DNA from: Acanthosoma haemorrhoidale | Taxonomy: Eukaryota; Arthropoda; Insecta; Hemiptera; Acanthosomatidae | Length of the DNA: 64,000 nt | Reading direction: 5' to 3' | Assembly: GCA_930367205.1 (NCBI GenBank) | Contig: OV884013.1 | Location: 120,505,827-120,569,826, forward strand | Part shown: piece by piece, positions 48,172 through 57,910 of the stretch | How positions within the stretch are numbered: the stretch's first letter is position 1 | Layout: every line of letters begins with the position of its first letter | The notes under the pieces: model-generated | Told to the model about the DNA's origin: nothing | The model's database searches: none | The model's input: the letters and a program-made list of their open reading frames with translations, nothing else | Translations under genes and position numbers: made by a program

Positions 48172-49529
48172 TATAACCTAGTCTACCTTGTTTAAAGCCT
48201 GTGACCATTTTCCCATAGGAAATGCCCGGTAGCTCTTCAGTTATAATTTAATTAATCTTTAGGAAAAATCATTTGGCGGCCTCTTCCTCGGTTATCAGGG
48301 GAAGGAGCGGATAGGGTCCCGTTTCCTTTCCTGATCCTCTCTGGACAAACACATTTTTTTTTAATTCGTTTACATTGCTATTTTGATCGGTCGCTATATA
48401 TTTTAACATTCTATTCCTAAAATATTAACAATCATCAAGTGTGTTCTAGAACATGATCAGCATGGAACTTAGAGGGAGCATAGAAGTAGCTTTGCTGTCT
48501 CCTTAAGTCCAAATTGGTTTTAGTATTGCTATGAGAAATCTGTTTAGTGTTTCAAAAAATTATTTATCGTGTTTCTCTCAAAAAAATTAGGCACGAGCTG
48601 GTCTTTTTTCACGGGGTCCATGGCATTGAAGAGTCGCAGGCTTTGATGCGTTCTAGGTAGGACCTATGTCGCAAGTTGAAACCTTTCATTCCTAAGACAG
48701 ACAGACAGAAAAAAAAAATTATGTATTTCCATTTGGAGTTTCGTTTTGTCCGAAATGGATCCACAAAATCAGTACACTTTATCATTAAGCATTTATGTCT
48801 ACAAGTATCAATAAACTATTTCAAAGCGATCTCCATCCGTCATTGAACATAGCCAAAGCAGACAACGATACGTTTTAGATAATTAATACTAGATAATAAA
48901 TTAAACCCTTTGTTTAACTCCGTTCTTATCGTCTTTAGCTTCATCGCATATTTCCTTATCATTTGCCTATTGTGAATTGTAGGGGCTTATCTACTCGTTA
49001 TGCCTTTAGGGTTGTTAATCATCGTTAAAGTCCCCCCCCCCTTTGCTTTTAAGTTGATTCGTTTGATCATGGTCGGCTGCTGTTAATCCGCCAGAGGAAG
49101 TTGCGCGGTGGGACTACTCTCTTGGCATTAGCCCTTCAGCGATCCTGATCAACTTTATGATCCCTAAAGGGGCTTACCAAGCCCGCTACTTAACGATATC
49201 GTCCCTTTCATTCACTTATGCTTCTAGGGCTTCGTTGAGTTTTTCAATATAACTTCTTTCTTTATCATATTTATATATGGTTGCACTCATTGTTTCGCTT
49301 AGCGAGGAGACAAAAAGTAAATCTTTTGTTATTGTTACTGCAAAGTTTGAATAATAATGAAATCGAGTCGCTCTCCGGATTAAATTTTAATAAATGACTG
49401 TGATTTTGGAGAAAATGTTTCGGATACTTGTATTATGTGTTTGTTGAGAGTTGATGTCGGAGTATATCAGCTTGCTCAAGTTTGTTCGTTTGCTCTAGTT
49501 TTCCGTTGAGATATACTTCCCTCTAATTC
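48172..49529. other. Duplicated non-coding sequence
   Basis: No gene. From about 48490 to 49490 it appears identical to 60500-61495 in the second unit. It has a short (GACA)n tract at about 48698 and a C-run at about 49031. Confidence 0.6.
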
Positions 49530-49990
49530 TTGAATTCTTCAACTCATCCCTTCCAAGTTCATGAAATTCCATAGTAACCTATCCAACCGCCCTAATCCCC
49601 TAGCACGTAATGACTGCAACACGCATCCCTATAATCGTCCTCGGAGACTGAAATGGCAGTAGCCTCGTGCCCTGATATAAATGCGGGACAGTGGGAGTCC
49701 TGGCAATGGCCAGTTTCTCCAATCATGTTTTGAGCGTATGTGGCTCTCGCGCTCTTCCTCAGCCTCCACTGGCTTGTATTCAGTGACGCCGAGGAGCGTA
49801 GGGAACTTCCTAAGACTCCGCTTCCTCTTTCGCATGCGAGGGAGGTGACAACCATGTGGATTTGGGAGGCCTCTTGGCTTTAGCGAGTGAATGAAAATTG
49901 TAAATACATTATGAACGAGATCATTTATCACAATTACTTATTGCCCAAAGAGGCATATTGTAATTTTATCACAATAATAAAATTTCAGTA
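49530..49990 (+). mobile_element. J1 LINE 3' end, unit 1 copy
   Basis: From 'ttcaactcatcccttccaag' (RT C-terminal codons) through the 3' UTR to 'cacaataataaaatttcag'. About 30 bp around the stretch before 'gagtgaatgaaaattgtaaa' are missing, a deletion shared with 61535-61993. The antisense frame at 49629-49931 is open for 100 codons. Confidence 0.85.
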
Positions 49991-50223
49991 TTGAAATCCT
50001 TGGTGCTAATCATCCCTGAAGACAGTTTTCATGAACTCCTAACACTCCGTTGTTAAGTTTCAGAACTCATGCTTAGCCAAGGAATTAATGGTTATATGTA
50101 TTCATGATGTGCTGACAACCACAAGTTCTAAAGGAGACATCACTCAAGAGCAGGGACAAATGCGAACCAGTACATACTAAAAAAAAAAAATGTTTAAAAA
50201 AGAGCATGTAGCTATTCATAATA

Positions 50224-50454
50224 GGTTGGCAAGAAAGTAATTTGGTTTTGTTAGTGTGAATAATGAAACAAAAAAAGGAGCTTTAATCAGTCAAACATAT
50301 TCCATTCTGTTCGATGACCTTTTGCCATATTTCTGGTAACTTCATGATCCCGCGCTCATAGAACTTCTGGTCCTTATCAGCAAAAAACTCAACCAAGTGC
50401 GATTTGAGGTCATCGTTATTTCTGAAATTTTTACTATTTAAGAAGTTTTGTAAG
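50224..50454 (-). mobile_element. Mariner (DD34D) left part, split by BEL/Pao
   Basis: Terminal inverted repeat 'ggttggcaagaaagtaattt' at 50224. Inside, the minus strand (50486-50283) encodes the C-terminus of a mariner transposase: HLQNFLNSKNFRNNDDLKSH and FYERGIMKLPEIWQKVIEQN. The frame is cut at 50454 by the BEL/Pao element; the rest continues at 57294. Confidence 0.9.
50450..50454. other. Target-site duplication, left copy (GTAAG)
   Basis: GTAAG directly precedes the 5' LTR and recurs after the 3' LTR at 57289-57293. The undisturbed second unit has it once, at about 62450-62454. Confidence 0.95.
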
Positions 50455-51061
50455 TGTTTACGCCATTTGCGTAAAATTAATTTCATTTTAATTTGAATTT
50501 GCTATTCAATAAATAATTACCCGAAACCATTCGGTATTTTAGTGAATCACAGACGCTGGCGCTGCCTGCCGGCTCGATCAGAGTTTTTCCCCCCACTTTT
50601 GTCACTCGACTGGTAGCTTCATGTTCTCTATAGCGTCCTTTTTTTTCTCTTCAACAGTTGTCACTTTACACTGTTTTTTCAAGCGTATTCTCAACGCCAT
50701 TAGCTTTATTTGTTCATTAACACCGTCTCACTATTACGAAGTCTTGGAGAAGCGACATTTCAGATTGAACGCAGACACCTATTGGATGAATCGGAACTTG
50801 GACAGATCTGGAGTTTGGGCCCGAATCTCTTGGTTGTCTAGGTTCAAGAGGAGAGATTCTCACGCTGTCGTCACATCGCAGCAGGTAGGAATTTACATTA
50901 CTGTGTTTACATTTGAAATTGTCATTTCTCTAACGAGACTCTCAAAGAATTACAGTCCACTTAAAACTCAAACGTATAGCTGATTATCCCCAGGCTAATT
51001 AGTTTCTCGAATCAGTCGCCTCGTTTGCCGGTTGCGATTTCAACTGGTGAAATTTCAAACA
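50455..51061 (+). repeat. BEL/Pao 5' LTR (607 bp)
   Basis: Begins TGTTTACGCC and ends TTTCAAACA, with the short TG...CA ends of an LTR. Same length as the 3' LTR and different from it at about three sites (near 50789 and 50849-50852). An AATAAA signal lies at 50508-50513. No clear TATA box was seen. A 120-codon frame (50621-50983) lies inside the LTR and a consensus-like splice donor CAG/GTAGGA at 50884/50885. Confidence 0.95.
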
Positions 51062-51205
51062 AATTTATTGGTACTCCGTATTCCGGATTATTCTGTCCAA
51101 CTATTAATTTTATTAATACTCAATTTAATTTTCAATATTCACATTTATTTATTTATTTGAACAAAAGTTCAACATTTATCATTTATTATCTTTTTTAAAT
51201 TTCAG
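50885..51205 (+). other. Possible 5' leader intron of the BEL/Pao transcript
   Basis: A good donor (CAG/GTAGGA at 50884/50885) and a pyrimidine-rich acceptor (ending TTTCAG at 51205) bracket the LTR end, the primer-binding region and the leader. Splicing would place LTR sequence about 90 bases before the Gag start. The LTR frame would not be fused in frame to Gag. Inferred from sequence only. Confidence 0.3.
51069..51086 (+). other. Candidate primer-binding site
   Basis: TGGTACTCCGTATTCCGG begins 7 bases after the 5' LTR and starts with TGG, as expected for pairing with a tRNA CCA end. The tRNA was not identified. Confidence 0.4.
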
Positions 51206-51293
51206 AATTTCTGTTTCATTGTACATAATTTCCTTTATATTTTCCTGTAAATATCCACTAATTCCATTTGTTCCTGATAGTAATAGCATTAAA

Positions 51294-54200
51294 ATGGCTC
51301 CACCAACCCAAGAAATACAACAACAAATTGATTTAGCTATTAGTCAGCGAAATGATAGTTTTGCAGTTGCAACTGCTTTATCAGACTCTGCTAAGATAAT
51401 GACTATAGCCGATTTACCTCGGCTTAAGGCCAACTATGAACGCTTACCTGAAATTGAACAGGAATTCAAGAAATTTAATTTTCTCATAAAAAAATTCAAC
51501 TTGCATTTGCCAGCTACTGATCAAATTGAAACTACACAACCTTACGTAGCCTTTGTGCAATTAATCGACACAATCCGAGCTAAATATTTTCAGCTCAAAA
51601 AAACTGAACCTTCAGTATTGAAAGCTGAAGTCAATCCCGTTGCGAATGTTCCATCTGTAGCAAATCCACATCTGCCAAAAATTCAGATTCCTAAATTCAA
51701 TGGCAAATTGTCCGATTGGCCTAATTTTTTTGCACTTTTTAATTCCATGGTTCATCGCGACCAGCAGTTAAGTAATATTGCCAAATTACACTATCTTAAA
51801 ACATCCACTATCGATGAAGCTGCTTCTGTCATTGCTTCATTCCATCTAACCGAAGATAATTACCAATTGGCATTCGATGCTCTAACTGCCCGGTACAATA
51901 ATCCGAGACAAATTGGTCACATGTACCTCAAAAGCATACTCGACTTTCCCACTGCCAAATCCAATTCATTGTCTGACCTCAAGGGCTTTATGACCATTCA
52001 CGAAAATTCTGCCAATGCTCTCAAAGCCTTGGCACTTGATGATTTGAGCGATTTTTTGCTAGTGTCATTAGCACTGAAAAATTTGGATTCTAAATCTCGA
52101 CATGCTTTTGAACTAAAACATGATTCCACCACTGTACCTACTTTCCAAAGCTTATTGGATTTTGTCAATCAACAGATCAAAACCATCGAAACTACTCAGT
52201 TAATTGGTGAACCCAGCGTTAAATCTCGGATTGCTGTCAAATCTCATTCGTATATTGCTCAGACGTCACATGCAAGCGTTAATAACCGCTCAGCTAGAGC
52301 CCTTGCTTCCTGCTTCTGCTGCTCTCACAATCACCATGTGTCACAATGCAGCAAGTTTCAACAATTACCTATTTCAGCTCGATATGAGGTCCTGAAAAAG
52401 AATCAGCGTTGTTTCAATTGCCTTGGTGGTCACCTGCGGTCCAAATGCACATCGACATCATCATGCCGCAAATGTCATTCACAACGGCATAACACGTTAT
52501 TACATTCGGATCAGCAAATAGCAGCCCCGTCAACTTCTGCCATGTCCATTCCAGCTGCATCGGTATCAATTGAAAATCCCAGTGTTGCACCAATAGTGCT
52601 TTCATGCTCAGCTGCTCGTTCAACCACTCAGGAACGTGCTCATTCTCTTTTAGGCACATTTCGTGCTTTCATAACCGACTGTACTGGTTCTATTTATCCC
52701 ATCCGTGGTGTCATTGACCCCGGTTCTCAAGTGTCCTTCATTAACAAGTGTATAGTGCAAAACTTGCGTTTGCCTACTTCTCCTAATCACATGGCTGTAT
52801 CCGGAATAGGTTCTTCCGATACATTGTCAACAGGTTTGGTCAATATCCAACTGGTTTCCCGTTTGAACAACAAACGACTCTCTCTCTGTGTTGCCGTAAT
52901 CAACACCATTGCACACCAACTTCCTAGCATGGAAATCCCCAAGGAAAACCTAAAACGGTTCTTCCGTCTTCGTTTAGCGGATCCTCATTTTCATCGTCCC
53001 GATAAAGTTGACATTTTATTAGGGGCTGACGTATTTCCCCGCTTGATAACTCAAATTGGCATTCGGCCTATTCAGCATGGTCCCATTTCCATTGGCACCA
53101 TTTTTGGACACATCATTGTAGGCCCGATTCAAATCATGAATCCGACCCCCTCTACCATTTCCTTGTTATCCACTACTGAAGTGGACAAGCAACTCACCGC
53201 ATTTTGGGACGTTGAATCCGTCCATCAAGGCTCCATCTCCAATCCCTTGGATGATGTTGCTGAACAACATTTCATTTCTACGTTTAGACGCAATGCTGAC
53301 GGCAGATATTCCGTCGCATTGCCATTTCACCCTAGTGCAACCCCATTGGGCTGCAACGTCACTCAAGCTCGAGCATCAGTATCCCGACTCGAGCACCGCT
53401 TAGCCAAACATGGCTCAATTGTTGCTGAATATAAAATGTTCATGTCCGACTATCTGTCAGCAGGCCACATAGAACCTGCCTCCACTGCTTCAACGTACGT
53501 TATTCCCCATCACATTGTAACCAAAGAGACCAATCAAGGTCCGAAAATTCGTGTTGTCTTTAATGCTTCAGTCCCCGACTCCACTGGAGTATCGCTGAAC
53601 GAGCGACTCCTCAAGGGTCCTAAACTGCAACAAGATCTCTCCCATGTCATTTTGTACTTCCGCCTCAACTCTGTTGCCCTTTGCTGCGATATCAAGCAAA
53701 TGTATCGCCAGGTTCTCGTCCATCCCGAGCACCGGCATTATCAGCACATATTTTGGAAACCAAGCGAGAGCGCTGTTACTCAAGAAATGCAGCTTAATAC
53801 CGTCACTTACGGTATGGCTCCGTCAGCCTTTTTGGCTGTACGAGTGCTCCAACAGCTAGTCCACGATGAAGGCCACCGTTTCCCTATGGCTTCTCATGCT
53901 ATAATGCATAACTCGTACGTGGATGATATTATTTGTGGCGCTTCCAGCCTTAGCGAGGCTGCCTCTTTGCAATCTCAGCTCACTGAATTATTGGCTTTAG
54001 GCGGTTTCCAGCTACCCAAATGGTCATCCAGCCATCCTGAGCTTCTGCATACTTTGCCTCATGACCATTTGGAATGCCCACTTCTGTTTTCAGACCCCGA
54101 TCGGACTCTCAAAATTCTGGGTCTTAATTGGGAGCCTTCGTCCGACTCATTTATTTTCCGTATCACCCCCTTCGATGGAACCTGTACAAAGCGTTCCTTA

Positions 54201-56489
54201 CTTTCATACATTGCGCGAATTTTCGACCCTAATGGGTTTGTAGCTCCAGTCACATTTGCATTAAAAGCTATGCTACAACAATTATGGTTGTCTGGCCTTA
54301 CGTGGGATGAACCCATCAATCATACACTTCAACAATCGTGGTCTCGTCTCGTTCACAACATGAGCACTCTTGGTAGCCTTTGTATACCACGACATATCGT
54401 ACAACCTAATGACGCTTCATTAAGCCTTATCGGCTTTGCCGACGCATCTCAACTCGGCTATGCTGCCGTAGTGTACTTATGTTCAGAAACCGCTCATTCT
54501 CGCGTCAGTACTCTCTGGAAGGCCAAAACTCGTGTAGCTCCTCTCAAAACATTGTCAATTCCTCGTTTGGAGTTATGTGCAGCTCTGCTGCTGTCCGAGC
54601 TTATTTGCTCATTGCTGACATTTTCTTATCCTTCCCCTTTGCAGACCGTCCGTTTATTTTCGGATTCTCAGATCGTACTCTCGTGGATCAACACTTCCCC
54701 ACATCTTTTAAAAACCTTTATTGCTCATCGCATTTCCCGCGTAAATGAAATTCCATTTTCTAATCGCTCTTGGTCGCATGTATCTTCCGACCAGAACCCT
54801 GCTGACATGGCCTCAAGAGGTCTTACAGCTGAGCAATTTGTCACTCCTGACTCTCAAACATTGTGGTATTCTGGCCCTGAATTCGCCAATCAACCTCAGA
54901 TTCCATGGCCTGACGCCTTTGAACCTTCCTCAGCTCACACTGAGCAGCTGCCTGAGTTACGCAATACCAATCCCGTCTCATTGGTGGCAGTCTCATCCAG
55001 CAATTTCCTGCACGATTTGCTTACCCGATTTTCGTCATTAAATAGAGCACGTCGAGTCCTGGGTTGTATCTTGCGTTTCTCAACCAACGCTCGCATTGCA
55101 GCATCAGCGCATCGAACTCAGGGTGACCTTACGGTTTCCGAGTTACAAGCTGCCATGCAATATTATGTCACTTCCACTCAATCCATCCATTTCTCAGCCG
55201 AGATAGCTCGTATTCAGACCCAACAAAACACCAAGTCATTGCAAACATTAACCCCTTTTCTGGATCAAGCCGGTGTTCTTAGGGTGGGCGGTAGACTTTC
55301 GCGTTCTCAGTTGCGTTATCCAGCTCAACACCCAATATTGCTGCCCAAACGAGCTCATTTGTCATATCTGATATCACGTCATGCTCACTTGACATGCCTT
55401 CATGCTGGTCCTACCACTTGTATGGCGCACATTCGATCCGAATATTGGATCCTATCTTTGCGCAGTTTGATTCGTTCGGTAATTTCATCATGCCGCACAT
55501 GTAAATTGTTCAGAGCGCGTTCGCCTCAACCATTGATGTCAGATCTTCCGTCGGTCCGCCTGACACCAGGCCGTCCCTTTATCAACACGGGCGTCGATTA
55601 TGCTGGCCCTTTCAACGTCAAGTCTTCGCGACTGCGTAAGGCCCCCATTACCAAAGGTTATTTATGCCTTTTCGTGTGTCTGACCACCAAGGCATTGCAT
55701 CTGGAGTTCTCCTCCGAGCTATCCACCTTTGCATTTCTCTCCGCCTTAGATCGTTTCATAGCACGTCGCGGTCTACCTCAGTCCATTTTGTCGGACCGAG
55801 CAACCAATTTTATTGGCGCCAACCGCGTCTTAAATGAAGCTTCAGTATTCATGCGCGATCATTCATCCGAAATCACTTCGCACCTCAGTTCCCAAGGCAT
55901 TCAGTGGCATTTTAACCCTCCCTCAGCTCCAAACTTCGGCGGTATTTGGGAAGCAGGTGTCAAGTCCGTCAAAACCATTCTAAGCCGTATTACTGCAGAT
56001 ACTTGCTTCACTTCCGAAGAATATTTTACCTTCTTTGCTCGTATTGAAGCCATCCTTAACAGCCGACCTTTGTGCCCTCTTTCATCAGATCCTCTCGAGG
56101 CATCCGATCACCTCAGCCCTGGACATTTCTTAATCGGTGCTCCTTTATTAGCCCGTCCAGAAATCCCCCCATCGCCATCATGTTCGCTCACCCAAAGATG
56201 GAAAGCTATCACTCAGATCTCCCGACAATTTTGGGATCGCTGGTCTCACGAATATCTCAACACCCTCATGCAACGCCATAAATGGAATCGTCATTCCAAG
56301 GAAATTTCTGTTGGCGATGTTGTTTTCATCAAGGGAATCTCAACTTCTCCTCTTCATTGGCCCATGGCTCGGGTAGAATCCCTTCACCCCGGCGCTGATG
56401 GCGTGACACGGGTTGTCACCATACGCAACCCATCTGGTTCATTCGTTCGGCCCGTCAATCGGCTTGTGCCCCTTAACTCTCAGGCCTAA
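51294..56489 (+). CDS. BEL/Pao Gag-Pol polyprotein (intact)
   Basis: Single 1,731-residue frame for capsid, protease, reverse transcriptase, RNase H and integrase, which would package, copy and integrate the element. The frame opens at 51219, but the ATG at 51294 (AAAATGG) is the better start. Counting from it: a DUF1759-like Gag at about 130-280; Cys/His knuckles at 340-352, 373-385 (CFNCLGGHLRSKC) and 391-404; an aspartic protease of DUF1758 type with Asp475 in DPGS; RT with YVDD at 875-878; RNase H region with Asp1050, Glu1093 and Asp1124; an integrase HHCC zinc region at about 1363-1402; integrase core Asp1435, Asp1501 and Glu1553; and a C-terminal DUF5641-like domain at about 1630-1727. 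Gag-Pol in one frame and no env are usual for BEL/Pao. There is no internal stop, so it may still be active. Confidence 0.97.
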   Translation: MAPPTQEIQQQIDLAISQRNDSFAVATALSDSAKIMTIADLPRLKANYERLPEIEQEFKKFNFLIKKFNLHLPATDQIETTQPYVAFVQLIDTIRAKYFQLKKTEPSVLKAEVNPVANVPSVANPHLPKIQIPKFNGKLSDWPNFFALFNSMVHRDQQLSNIAKLHYLKTSTIDEAASVIASFHLTEDNYQLAFDALTARYNNPRQIGHMYLKSILDFPTAKSNSLSDLKGFMTIHENSANALKALALDDLSDFLLVSLALKNLDSKSRHAFELKHDSTTVPTFQSLLDFVNQQIKTIETTQLIGEPSVKSRIAVKSHSYIAQTSHASVNNRSARALASCFCCSHNHHVSQCSKFQQLPISARYEVLKKNQRCFNCLGGHLRSKCTSTSSCRKCHSQRHNTLLHSDQQIAAPSTSAMSIPAASVSIENPSVAPIVLSCSAARSTTQERAHSLLGTFRAFITDCTGSIYPIRGVIDPGSQVSFINKCIVQNLRLPTSPNHMAVSGIGSSDTLSTGLVNIQLVSRLNNKRLSLCVAVINTIAHQLPSMEIPKENLKRFFRLRLADPHFHRPDKVDILLGADVFPRLITQIGIRPIQHGPISIGTIFGHIIVGPIQIMNPTPSTISLLSTTEVDKQLTAFWDVESVHQGSISNPLDDVAEQHFISTFRRNADGRYSVALPFHPSATPLGCNVTQARASVSRLEHRLAKHGSIVAEYKMFMSDYLSAGHIEPASTASTYVIPHHIVTKETNQGPKIRVVFNASVPDSTGVSLNERLLKGPKLQQDLSHVILYFRLNSVALCCDIKQMYRQVLVHPEHRHYQHIFWKPSESAVTQEMQLNTVTYGMAPSAFLAVRVLQQLVHDEGHRFPMASHAIMHNSYVDDIICGASSLSEAASLQSQLTELLALGGFQLPKWSSSHPELLHTLPHDHLECPLLFSDPDRTLKILGLNWEPSSDSFIFRITPFDGTCTKRSLLSYIARIFDPNGFVAPVTFALKAMLQQLWLSGLTWDEPINHTLQQSWSRLVHNMSTLGSLCIPRHIVQPNDASLSLIGFADASQLGYAAVVYLCSETAHSRVSTLWKAKTRVAPLKTLSIPRLELCAALLLSELICSLLTFSYPSPLQTVRLFSDSQIVLSWINTSPHLLKTFIAHRISRVNEIPFSNRSWSHVSSDQNPADMASRGLTAEQFVTPDSQTLWYSGPEFANQPQIPWPDAFEPSSAHTEQLPELRNTNPVSLVAVSSSNFLHDLLTRFSSLNRARRVLGCILRFSTNARIAASAHRTQGDLTVSELQAAMQYYVTSTQSIHFSAEIARIQTQQNTKSLQTLTPFLDQAGVLRVGGRLSRSQLRYPAQHPILLPKRAHLSYLISRHAHLTCLHAGPTTCMAHIRSEYWILSLRSLIRSVISSCRTCKLFRARSPQPLMSDLPSVRLTPGRPFINTGVDYAGPFNVKSSRLRKAPITKGYLCLFVCLTTKALHLEFSSELSTFAFLSALDRFIARRGLPQSILSDRATNFIGANRVLNEASVFMRDHSSEITSHLSSQGIQWHFNPPSAPNFGGIWEAGVKSVKTILSRITADTCFTSEEYFTFFARIEAILNSRPLCPLSSDPLEASDHLSPGHFLIGAPLLARPEIPPSPSCSLTQRWKAITQISRQFWDRWSHEYLNTLMQRHKWNRHSKEISVGDVVFIKGISTSPLHWPMARVESLHPGADGVTRVVTIRNPSGSFVRPVNRLVPLNSQA

Positions 56490-56670
56490 GTTTCACAGTT
56501 GTCATTCATTTATTCATTTTTTTTTTCTCTTTTTCCTTACCTTTTCCCCTTTAACGTTTCCATTCTCATTATTCCTTGTTTCCTCAATCATGTACATAAA
56601 CTCTCAAGTAAATCATGCTATTTCCTTTGTGTTAGCTCTTATTTAACCCGGAAATTAGTTGCTCTAATTT

Positions 56671-56681
56671 GGTGGGCGGTA
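56671..56681 (+). other. Candidate polypurine tract
   Basis: GGTGGGCGGTA directly upstream of the 3' LTR. It is G-rich but interrupted by T and C, so it is a weak polypurine tract. Its position fits the start of plus-strand synthesis. Confidence 0.45.
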
Positions 56682-57288
56682 TGTTTACGCCATTTGCGTA
56701 AAATTAATTTCATTTTAATTTGAATTTGCTATTCAATAAATAATTACCCGAAACCATTCGGTATTTTAGTGAATCACAGACGCTGGCGCTGCCTGCCGGC
56801 TCGATCAGAGTTTTTCCCCCCACTTTTGTCACTCGACTGGTAGCTTCATGTTCTCTATAGCGTCCTTTTTTTTCTCTTCAACAGTTGTCACTTTACACTG
56901 TTTTTTCAAGCGTATTCTCAACGCCATTAGCTTTATTTGTTCATTAACACCGTCTCACTATTACGAAGTCTTGGAGAAGCGACATTTCAGATTGAACGCA
57001 GACACCTATTGGATGAATTGGAACTTGGACAGATCTGGAGTTTGGGCCCGAATCTCTTGGTTGTCTAGGTTCAAGAAGGGAGATTCTCACGCTGTCGTCA
57101 CATCGCAGCAGGTAGGAATTTACATTACTGTGTTTACATTTGAAATTGTCATTTCTCTAACGAGACTCTCAAAGAATTACAGTCCACTTAAAACTCAAAC
57201 GTATAGCTGATTATCCCCAGGCTAATTAGTTTCTCGAATCAGTCGCCTCGTTTGCCGGTTGCGATTTCAACTGGTGAAATTTCAAACA
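56682..57288 (+). repeat. BEL/Pao 3' LTR (607 bp)
   Basis: Same ends and length as the 5' LTR. About three substitutions over 607 bp (roughly 0.5%) show a young insertion. AATAAA at 56735-56740. The three changes all fall in the internal 120-codon frame and all alter a residue, which argues against selection on that frame. Confidence 0.95.
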
Positions 57289-57293
57289 GTAAG
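57289..57293. other. Target-site duplication, right copy (GTAAG)
   Basis: GTAAG after the 3' LTR, identical to 50450-50454. Five bases is usual for BEL/Pao. Confidence 0.95.
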
Positions 57294-57910
57294 CTTCGAA
57301 ATAAATGGTAATCCGATGGTGAAAGGTCGGGGCTTTATAGGGGATGCGACATAACTTCCCAACCAAGCTCCAATAGTTTCGTACGTGTCGCTAAAGATGT
57401 GTGAGACCTCGCATTGTCTTGGCGGAACCCAAATATTGAGCTTCTCAACAAGTCCAAGACGTCATATATGATTTTGAATTGTTGTTTGTGATAAATTTAA
57501 CTGTTTTGCAATTTCTCGCATAGTTTATGATGATTCGATTCAATTATGGCTTTCATTTTATCATCATCAACTTCAATTTTTCAATGAGAAATTCTCCAGA
57601 ACGAAACTTTTTTAAACCAAGTCTATAACGTGCGTTCTGTTCAATCAACACCATAAACTTCACATATATCTTTGTGAGCCTCAGCCGCTTTCTTGCCTTT
57701 ATGAAAATAAAAAAGTAAAATGTGTTGAAAATGCTTATTTTTGCACTCTAGTTAAAACAGAGAAAATTACACGGAATTTCTTTCTATAGCAACCTAAATT
57801 TATCGACTACCAAATCTCAAAAGAAAAAAAATTTAACATTGACAAAATAATAACGAAACAAGCATAATGCTGTCTACTGGTACCAAAAGAAATCACTTTC
57901 TTGCCAACTC
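57294..57910 (-). mobile_element. Mariner (DD34D) right part, internally deleted
   Basis: Continues the mariner cut at 50454. On the minus strand from 57910: inverted repeat (matching the left one in 'gttggcaagaaagt'), then transposase pieces YFHKGKKAAEAHKDICEVYG and WFKKFRSGEF, a helix-turn-helix remnant, and LNIWVP joined directly to RQDNARSHTSLATRTK. The second and third catalytic Asp (QDN and SPSDYHLF) are exactly 34 residues apart, which identifies mariner proper. The first Asp and about 100 residues are deleted, and several stops and frameshifts are present. Confidence 0.9.

Noticed and set aside
51219..51293. Upstream ATG at 51219 as the Gag start
   Set aside because: The 25 extra residues are a hydrophobic leader lying close to the likely splice acceptor. 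The ATG at 51294 has a better context and gives a typical Gag N-terminus.
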